A stretch of DNA of 64,000 nucleotides. Source: Epiperipatus broadwayi. Taxonomy: Eukaryota > Onychophora > Udeonychophora > Euonychophora > Peripatidae. Numbering within the stretch: the first letter of the stretch is position 1; every line of letters starts with the position of its first letter. A program made the position numbers and the translations under genes. Below the pieces are notes generated by a model. The model did not search any database and was not told the DNA's origin. It saw only the letters and a program-made list of their open reading frames with translations. Location of the stretch: contig JAQFVV010006220.1 in the NCBI GenBank assembly GCA_028023455.1, forward strand, positions 10,623,916 through 10,687,915. Reading direction: 5' to 3'. Positions 57,770 to 64,000 of the stretch are shown one piece after another.

Positions 57770-58760
57770 TGATGGTGAAAACTGGGAAAAGAGAAGACAA
57801 AGATTTCTTATTGGAGGGTATAAAGTTAAGTATGGTGAATAGATATAGTTACTTGGGAATCATCTTGAGTAATCAGAAAAATTGCTTGGATGAATGGGAG
57901 AAAAAAATTGATAAATGAAGCAAAGAAAAAAAAGAGATTGATAAAGAAATTAACAGTGTTTTCATATAATTAATATGATGTAGCTAGAATTGTATGGAAG
58001 GGAGTGGCAGTAGCAGGGTTAACATATGGCAATGATGTGTTATGTATTAGTAAAGGGGTATTATATTACTTAGAAAAAGCACAAAGGGAAGTAGGAAGAT
58101 ATGCATTAATGCAGAGGTATGGACAGCAAGGGATGGTCAAGTTTTTATATGACAGATGCAAGAAGCAAAATAAAAATGTTCAGTACATTGCAGCTTATGG
58201 ATAATAAAAGAAAGTCAAAATAGTATTTAATTGGGTTACAAGTAAAGGGCAGGCAACAAAATGGGTGAGGAAGGTAATGTGGTATGCAGAAGATTTGGAT
58301 AAAGAATTTGTGTCAGTATACTTGTACAAAAGGTGGGAGGATTGAGTTACAAGAAGTGTTGAGTGTTATAGTGGTAAGGAGTGGGATAGAAGAATAGATG
58401 TATTAATAAAGAATAGGAAGTTGTAGAGATGGAGAACTAGTATGCAAAGTAAAATGAGTTTAAATATGAATAGACGTAAACGGAATGTGAGTTAATTTAT
58501 GATAATAGTAAGGAAAATAGTTTATTGTTTAAGGCTCGAACAGGATCTTTAGCAACAAGGGAATATACACATAAATGGAAAAATATGAGTGATTTAGTCT
58601 GCAAGTTGTAAGGAAGGCATAGAAAATATTAGGCATCTGTTACTTCAATGTAAATGCTTGGAAGCAGAAAGGGCACAAATAATGAAGTTATGGAAGAATA
58701 AATATGAACAAAGTGATTATACAGAAAGTGAGTTTTGGTTTTTATGCTGGGTTTGGGAAA
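57770..58760 (+). pseudogene. LINE RT tail and zinc-knuckle region, decayed
   Basis: This matches copy 1 residue by residue in pieces, for example AVAGLTYGNDVL at 58007 on and KAQREVGRYAL. Many indels are present. The zinc-knuckle Cys/His positions near 58600-58660 are interrupted by a stop. Confidence 0.7.
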
Positions 58761-58964
58761 AGATAAGGGGGATTTAGATATGAAGGCCATGGAGTTGACA
58801 AAGATTATGTTGTGGAAATGGGATGGAGCAGATTATGGGAAAACTTGGGGTGGAGAATGGAAAGGGAAAGTAAAGTGGCTAACGGGTTTCTCTGCGCATA
58901 GTTGCTAAGAGATTTCTGACTCCATATAAGGAGAAGTCATAGTGCATCACATCACATGCTATTA

Positions 58965-59930
58965 ACATTCAATTTGCAGTGTCAGATATTTCGGTTTCGT
59001 TTTTTCTTAAAATATTTTATTTATTTTTTTGAACGTTTATTTAATTGAACGTTTACCATTCACAGGGCAGAAATGATTAAATTATGGTATATTTATTTGC
59101 AAAAGGAAAGAAGAGCAACGATAACGAATTAATTTAGTAAAAGAATTTTAAAAATCTAATAATATATAAAATTTGCTATTCTGAAATATCTTGAAAATTA
59201 ATGAAAATATTTTTAAAATTACAGGTACTTATTTAAATTTTTATTAGGATATAAATTATTTTTACTAATGTACAAATTTATTTACGTAAATAAACTACTT
59301 ACTGTTAGGCAAGAATAATAATATTATCATCCTAATAACATAATCTCCAAATTACTCCTTGATAATTATAAATAATTATAACGTTGCTATCATAATAATA
59401 ATTATTAAGCACAGATCTTTAAATGAAGCCTTTATATTTGTATAAAATAATTTATTAATCTGCCTTTGTTTTTAATTTACGAGATAAAAAAAAAAGATTA
59501 ACAGCCATTAAATAACCCATTGCTGAACAGATATCTTTCCAAGACCTCTTATGAAGAAACAGTAGGAAAAAGATATTATTTATCAGACTTTGTCAATTCC
59601 TGTATGCAGGCTGGTGGTACAAGAGGCGCCAAAATGATGTAAAATCAAGAATATATTTTTATGTTATGAATATTAATTAATGTGACTTGATTCATTATTT
59701 TTACAAAATAAGAAAATATAAACATATTAAAATAAACAATCATTTCTTGAAATGTGATTTGTCAACTATAATTTTATACGGTTTGTTTTTCTCTTATGAT
59801 ATTCTCAATTATGTCTTCTTATGATGGGTTTACACGATCCATATTTCCCATCATCTTCCAATGTGATGCAAAAACAAAAGTCCATTTTACTATTACTCTC
59901 CATGCTATATATATATAATCAAGATACTAC
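58965..59930. other. AT-rich non-coding DNA between LINE and hAT relic
   Basis: No gene supported. It may contain the decayed 5' part of the hAT element, but no motif could be read. Confidence 0.45.
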
Positions 59931-59934
59931 ATTG

Positions 59935-60773
59935 TAGCAGCAACTAATAACGTTAGAAAAATATGAGTTGCAAAGTAATATTTCACATGCTCTGACAGCC
60001 ATTAAATATCTAAAACAATTTTTTAGTAATTATTATACAGATGTCTTATAGTTCCTTACTTCAGACAGCTAAAAATCTATGTCAAGATTTAGAAGGAGAG
60101 CCACACTTCAAAATTAATAATAAAGTGAGAAACAGGTTAAAAAGTAAAATATTTCATTGTTATGAACATTGAGCTGAAGGATCCCAAACAACTAAAAATA
60201 AAGTGAGAAACAGGAAAAAAAGTAAAATATTTTATTATAAACATCAAGATGAAGGACTCCAAACACCTGAAAATAAATTCAGAGTAAACTTTTTCACACT
60301 ATTGGATATAATAATTGCATCTCTTGGTGAGAGATTTGTGCAAATAGAAATCCACAACAAACAATTTGAAATTTTTGTCAAATATAAATAAACTCTGTGA
60401 AGCTGATTTAGAAAAACTTAAAAAATAATGTTTTAGCCTACAAATTTATTTGAGTGACAATGATAATAAAGTCATAAATGGAGAGAAATTGTATGAAGAA
60501 CTATGTCTATTTAAAAAAAAAATTAAGTGAATTTGTAGTCATGAAAATGATTTGTCCATTTCATTCCCAAATTTCAACATATCTAATTCTTCCTACAAGT
60601 GTAGCTAGTGGGGAGAAATCATTTTGGAAGTTAAAAATTATAACTTTCCGAGTCATAAAATCACTGTAAATTTGTCAGTGATAGCTATAGAGAATAACTT
60701 ATGCAATATTCCAAATGTTGATAATATTGTATCTAAGTTTAGTCCTGTAAAAGCTTGTGAAGTAAATTTATAA
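59935..60773 (+). pseudogene. hAT transposase (ZMYM1-like) C-terminal relic
   Basis: Plus-strand blocks match the RNase-H-like and dimerisation parts of TTF/ZMYM-type hAT transposases. LEKYELQSNISHALTAIKYL comes first, then QTAKNLCQDLEGEPHF. KVRNRKKSKIFYYKHQDEG and FRVNFFTLLDIIIASLGERF follow (from 60200). The hAT dimerisation signature is LILPTSVASGEKSFWKLKII (around 60580-60640), and NLSVIAIENNLCNIPNVDNI runs to a stop at 60771-60773. Several shifts and stops break it. A 26-codon segment is duplicated in tandem (60122-60276). The catalytic N-terminal aspartates are not visible. It could be the relic of an autonomous partner for hAT MITEs, but kinship with the one at 1771 is unproven. Confidence 0.75.
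60122..60276 (+). repeat. In-frame tandem duplication (78 bp + 75 bp) inside hAT relic
   Basis: Units 60122-60199 and 60200-60274 each start aaagtgagaaacagg and encode KVRNR(L/K)KSKIF... The first unit has a stop and the second is open. Confidence 0.8.
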
Positions 60774-60779
60774 TTATGT

Positions 60780-62062
60780 AATAGTAATTTTTCTCATTGT
60801 TACTTTTAATAAAACATTAAAATGTAAATAAAATCACATAGAATTTGTTTGTTTGTTTTTTAGGGAAGGAATGCCAATTATAATGGCACTGATGACCTTT
60901 CCTCTGGCATGATCATTATCACCTACTACCACAAAACACTTGTTTTAAGTGCATATTTTTATTTCAGTAACTTCACATAATTATAATATTATTTTTTAAC
61001 TAACAACAATCTCATATACTTTCAAAAGCAGTTTTTTTTTTTATGAAAAAACTTTTTGATATCATTTATTAAATAATAGTAAAAAAAGATTTATTCTTGA
61101 TGACTTTTTTTAGAATTTTAAGACAAATATTAATTATACCATTGAATGTTCATTATTAATTAAATACTGATATAATTTACTTAATGAGAATTTAGTCACA
61201 TCTTGAAAACAACATATAGCTTAACATATTCACAAACAATAATCACATGAGAACTGATCTCTGTAATTTTTAAAATTTATTTTGTCACCTCTAAAAATAC
61301 TTATTGTGTAACTTACCTACTATGCAAAGATTCAAACATTAAAAATAAAATGTGGAATTGTCTAATGTATAGTTGTCTATAGTTAAATTTTAAACTTAAA
61401 AATGATTTCAATTTTTTTTTTTTTAATGATTGCAGGGGATGAGTTATACTTTAGATAGGATCTATTTTTAAAAATATTAATTGTATTATAATGTAATGTA
61501 ATTAACAAAATTTTATACAACTTCTCCAATTTATACTCAGATTTAAATTGGGAGAAATGTTGTTCATAGTTTTTATGGACAAATTACCCTAATATAAAAA
61601 ATAATTTAATAAGACAAAAATGCTATATGTAAAATATTAGGAAATGATATAAAATTCTTTATTTCTACTAAGACTTCTTTTGTTTAAAACATTAACTGGC
61701 ACTACCTGTAATAAACACACCTTGAATTGCAAGAAGACATTCAAACAAATACAATTAATTAGTATATAAAATGTATAAGAACTATTCAAATTAAATACTT
61801 TTTTCTTTTGAAAAACAAAAAAAAAAATTTACAAGATAAATAATATTTTTAATAAGACTGCAACTATTTAACTTTGATTAAGCTTGAAAAAGATGTCAGT
61901 AATACAAGATATTGAAAAATATTTGAAACTTTACAACTCTATATTTTTTGTTTAGATCACGCTACATTACAAAGAATTAAAGTACAACAGTAAGAACGTT
62001 AAAAATTACCTGAGAAAAGTGTTTTTTTTTCTGAAATAAAAAATGCAGTTAATATTTTAATC
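60780..62062. other. AT-rich non-coding DNA
   Basis: No gene. The less AT-rich patch at 60869-60940 (ggaatgccaattataatggc) may be the 3' terminal region of the hAT element. Confidence 0.45.
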
Positions 62063-62067
62063 AGGAA

Positions 62068-62233
62068 ATACTATATATTAAAACAGTTAAAACTCTCCAT
62101 ACAAAAGTGCCACTCAGTGCAAGCCAGAATAATCAATGGATGCCAGAAGGCTTGTGTATAAAATCACTATTGTATGGTTTTGCCTGTAATAACAGCTATG
62201 AGGAAGCATAAGAAGTGGTGGTCATGTGATGTT
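62068..62233. mobile_element. Fold-back family, copy 3 (short deletion derivative)
   Basis: The left part, aactctccatac...gcttgtgtataaaatc, matches the outer arms of copies 1 and 2. After a junction the right part, gtatggttttgcctg...gtcatgtgatgttta, gives the inverted end. The centre with the ribozyme-like core is missing. The right terminus gtgatgtttagtggtt matches 46694-46709, helping define the family end. Confidence 0.65.
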
Positions 62234-62645
62234 TAGTGGTTAAATATTGTATATAATTACCTTTAAATTTTGCTTTCTAAAAATAGATAATAATCTTTAG
62301 AATATATGAAAGTCTTGAATAAACTGATAATTTTTTTACTTAAAATCGATTAATTTATTATTTCTTTATCATAGAAATTAGTTTGTTTTTGTAAAAGCAT
62401 CTATTTAAAATATATTTATGTATAACATAAGTTGAGGGTCTTTATAAAAATTTAAAAAAGGCATTCTATTGCGTTAATAGTAGTATGATTCAACTTTGAA
62501 ATGCTTTTTTTTTGCATTGTTTCATTTCTTAAAATAAAAATTCAAAAGTTACAAAAATACTTTTCAAAAGTGATCAAATCATTTCTCTATCTACTAAATT
62601 TAGAACATTTCCTGTTGCCTTGGATAGCATATGAAGTCATTGAAA

Positions 62646-62812
62646 CAGTGACATAGCTAGAATTATTGGATCTCTATAAAAATACTAAAAAAGGCCCTTT
62701 TAAATAGTTATATACTTTAATACTGTTTTGAATATGTATATATAAAACAAAAGCTTTACTAAGACCCAGGAATCATGTGCATTGCCTTGGTTTGCTTGAC
62801 AATAGACATGTG
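62646..62812 (+). repeat. Dispersed repeat copy (family also at 6443 and 28884)
   Basis: Begins cagtgacatagctagaatta, has aaaaaaggcccttt centrally and ends gccttggtttgcttgacaat. It is the best-preserved of the three copies. The first block recalls the cagtggcgtagctag ends of non-autonomous DNA transposons. Confidence 0.6.
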
Positions 62813-62814
62813 AT

Positions 62815-63185
62815 ACATCATGCAGTTTTATTGTTTCTCTTTTATCATTCTAACTTTAATTTTTTAATTAATATAGGTTAGATATGATTCATTGTTGTTG
62901 TTTTTTTGTATTAATTGTATCATTAGAATGGTATGTAATGTAAAGTAACATTTTATTAATTGCACATGCATAGAGCAATTATGATTCTAATCTTTTGTGT
63001 TATTGCTGCTTTCAGTATTCTTGGGTTTTCGATTTTTTCTTCTTGGAATTACAATGGTTATACTTATTTATAATTAGCTGTTTATGATGATGAAATAAAA
63101 TTACAAAGAAACAGAAAAAAATTACAGCAGTAATTTAATCAAAACTACTGAGAAACAATATATATGAATACCAAGTACTGAAACA
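62815..63185. other. AT-rich non-coding DNA
   Basis: Nothing recognised. The transition to less AT-rich sequence near 63190 marks the likely start of the RTE 5' region. Confidence 0.5.
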
Positions 63186-63189
63186 TATT

Positions 63190-64000
63190 ACTTTGCTTAA
63201 ATGAAAGAAGACCCTTTGATTCCTCTTGGAGATCTTAAAGGAACCAAGCAGAGCAAATTCCTAATGTCCACTCCATATGTCCTTGTCATGGCAGCTGTTA
63301 TTACTATGTAACTATTCATATAGTATACAAACATGGATGGGTTGCTCACCAACATGCATTAGCCAGTGTGGTGAGTCTATTGGCTTTTTACCTCTGAGTT
63401 TAAGATCAAAAAACACCCATGGTCTTTCTTCGAAGTTGCCTGATAAAGCAGATTGGATGTGTATGTGAATGAAATTTTTTTTCTAATAGATATATACAAT
63501 CATGGTAGACAAAAATAAATCATGGCTCTTATTCTCAGAGGCTGTAAAGTCATCAGCCAAGGCAGATGGTGGTGGCTGAAGGTGGAAGGTGCTAAGAATA
63601 TCCTGATTGTGAACCCAGGCTGCTATTTATGACAACTTTTTTATTTAGGTATGTACAACTGCAGATCACTTTCAAGTGAAGGGAAATTGCAAGAATTGGA
63701 AGAAGAACTGTCTTATATTAAATGGGACATTATTGGACTTTGTGAAGTTAGAAGAAAAGGTGAAGAGACAATTGATTTAAAAAGTGGACATGTACTCTAT
63801 TACAAAGGCACAAATATTGGAAGTACAAGTGGAGTAGGATTCATTATAAATAAAAAGTGGAAGAACAACATTGTGGAGATTGATGGTGTATTGGACAGAG
63901 TGGCAAGATTAGTTATTCAACTTAATAGCAGATACCAAATGCAGATAATTCAGGTTTATGCCCCAACAAGTTCTCATAGTGATGAAGTAGTAGAAGATTT
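63190..64000 (+). mobile_element. RTE-type LINE, 5' end, running off the window
   Basis: A 450-bp less AT-rich leader (about 63190-63640) precedes the endonuclease frame and partly aligns with 51430-51600 in the decayed copy. The element continues past 64000, so its length, RT and 3' tail are not visible. Confidence 0.7.
63651..64000 (+). CDS. RTE-type LINE APE endonuclease, N-terminal part, open to the edge
   Basis: From ATG at 63651 the frame is open for 116 codons to the window edge with no stop. MYNCRSLSSEGKLQELEEEL is the N-terminal strand with the conserved Asn. WDIIGLCEVRRKGEE places the catalytic Glu at residue 32. STSGVGFIINKKWKNNIVEI, DRVARLVIQL and YQMQIIQVYAPTSSHSDEVV follow the APE fold. 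This wording is typical of RTE proteins often mislabelled 'craniofacial development protein 2-like' in invertebrate gene sets. The upstream sequence ttatttaggt also allows a splice-like or internal start, and the true N-terminus may be further 5'. Unlike every other LINE frame here it has no damage so far, so this may be a young copy. Confidence 0.8.
   Translation, partial: MYNCRSLSSEGKLQELEEELSYIKWDIIGLCEVRRKGEETIDLKSGHVLYYKGTNIGSTSGVGFIINKKWKNNIVEIDGVLDRVARLVIQLNSRYQMQIIQVYAPTSSHSDEVVED

Larger units (their letters stand above)
55005..58958 (+). mobile_element. CR1/L2/Jockey-type LINE, nearly full-length degraded copy 2
   Basis: In order: an SGNH-esterase relic, an APE endonuclease, a reverse transcriptase with recognisable motifs, an RT tail and a short catcacatcacat tail without poly(A). 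The 3' 1.3 kb matches copy 1 at 27475-28825. The coding strand is markedly purine-rich. Frameshifts and in-frame stops occur throughout. An esterase domain upstream of EN-RT is known from CR1-like elements, which is why I place it in this broad group; the exact clade is unresolved. Confidence 0.8.

Overview
This window looks like repeat-rich intergenic or intronic DNA from an invertebrate animal. It is strongly A+T-rich (about three quarters by eye) and dense in TA/ATA microsatellites and homopolymer runs. There are no operons, ribosome binding sites, rRNA genes or CRISPR arrays, and no long host reading frame. Almost all recognisable coding sequence is decayed eukaryotic transposable-element protein: RTE-type LINEs, a CR1/L2/Jockey-type LINE with an SGNH-esterase relic, a GIY-YIG Penelope-like element, a Merlin DNA transposon pair and a hAT (ZMYM-like) transposase. 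Very short tRNA-derived SINEs are also present. This mix fits chelicerates, molluscs (including cephalopods) or other AT-rich invertebrates; I cannot name the species.

Layout. 1-6.4 kb: background with a 440-bp non-autonomous hAT element (1771-2210) between perfect 8-bp target duplications. 6.4-8.6 kb: decayed tRNA-like SINE heads. 11.2-14.1 kb: two fold-back elements. 16.3-17.6 kb: Merlin copy A. 17.9-18.0 kb: SINE with perfect target duplication. 18.4-19.75 kb (minus): RTE reverse-transcriptase relic. 21.4-23.6 kb: a Penelope-like GIY-YIG relic (plus) facing an RTE endonuclease relic (minus). 27.5-28.8 kb: 3' part of a CR1-type LINE with a 388-codon open frame. 30.2-32.1 kb: a 1.4-kb palindrome followed by a two-tier direct repeat. 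33.7-34.1 kb (minus): the only candidate host coding sequence, 140 codons, unrecognised. 37.9-38.5 kb: SINE between direct repeats. 41.3-41.7 kb: fold-back. 42.6-44.1 kb: Merlin copy B. 44.8-45.6 kb: poly(A)-ended retroposed sequence. 46.3-46.9, 52.3-53.2 and 62.1-62.2 kb: copies of one fold-back family carrying hammerhead-ribozyme-like cores. 51.4-53.2 kb: nested LINE/SINE/fold-back stack. 55.0-59.0 kb: nearly full-length degraded CR1-type LINE. 59.9-60.8 kb: hAT transposase relic. 63.2-64.0 kb: 5' end of an RTE LINE whose endonuclease frame is still open at the window edge.

How the parts relate. The elements do not form a pathway; they are an insertion history. The autonomous families seen here (RTE, CR1-like, Penelope, Merlin, hAT) are plausible sources of activity for the small non-autonomous ones (SINE, MITE, fold-back). 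The most unusual system is the fold-back family. It has variable-length target duplications, which suits retroposition better than cut-and-paste. Its three cores share a CUGANGA/stem/GAAA arrangement in which two stem positions change on both sides, so it may be a retrozyme-like or Penelope-associated ribozyme element. All assignments come from reading translations and repeats by eye; no database search was run.
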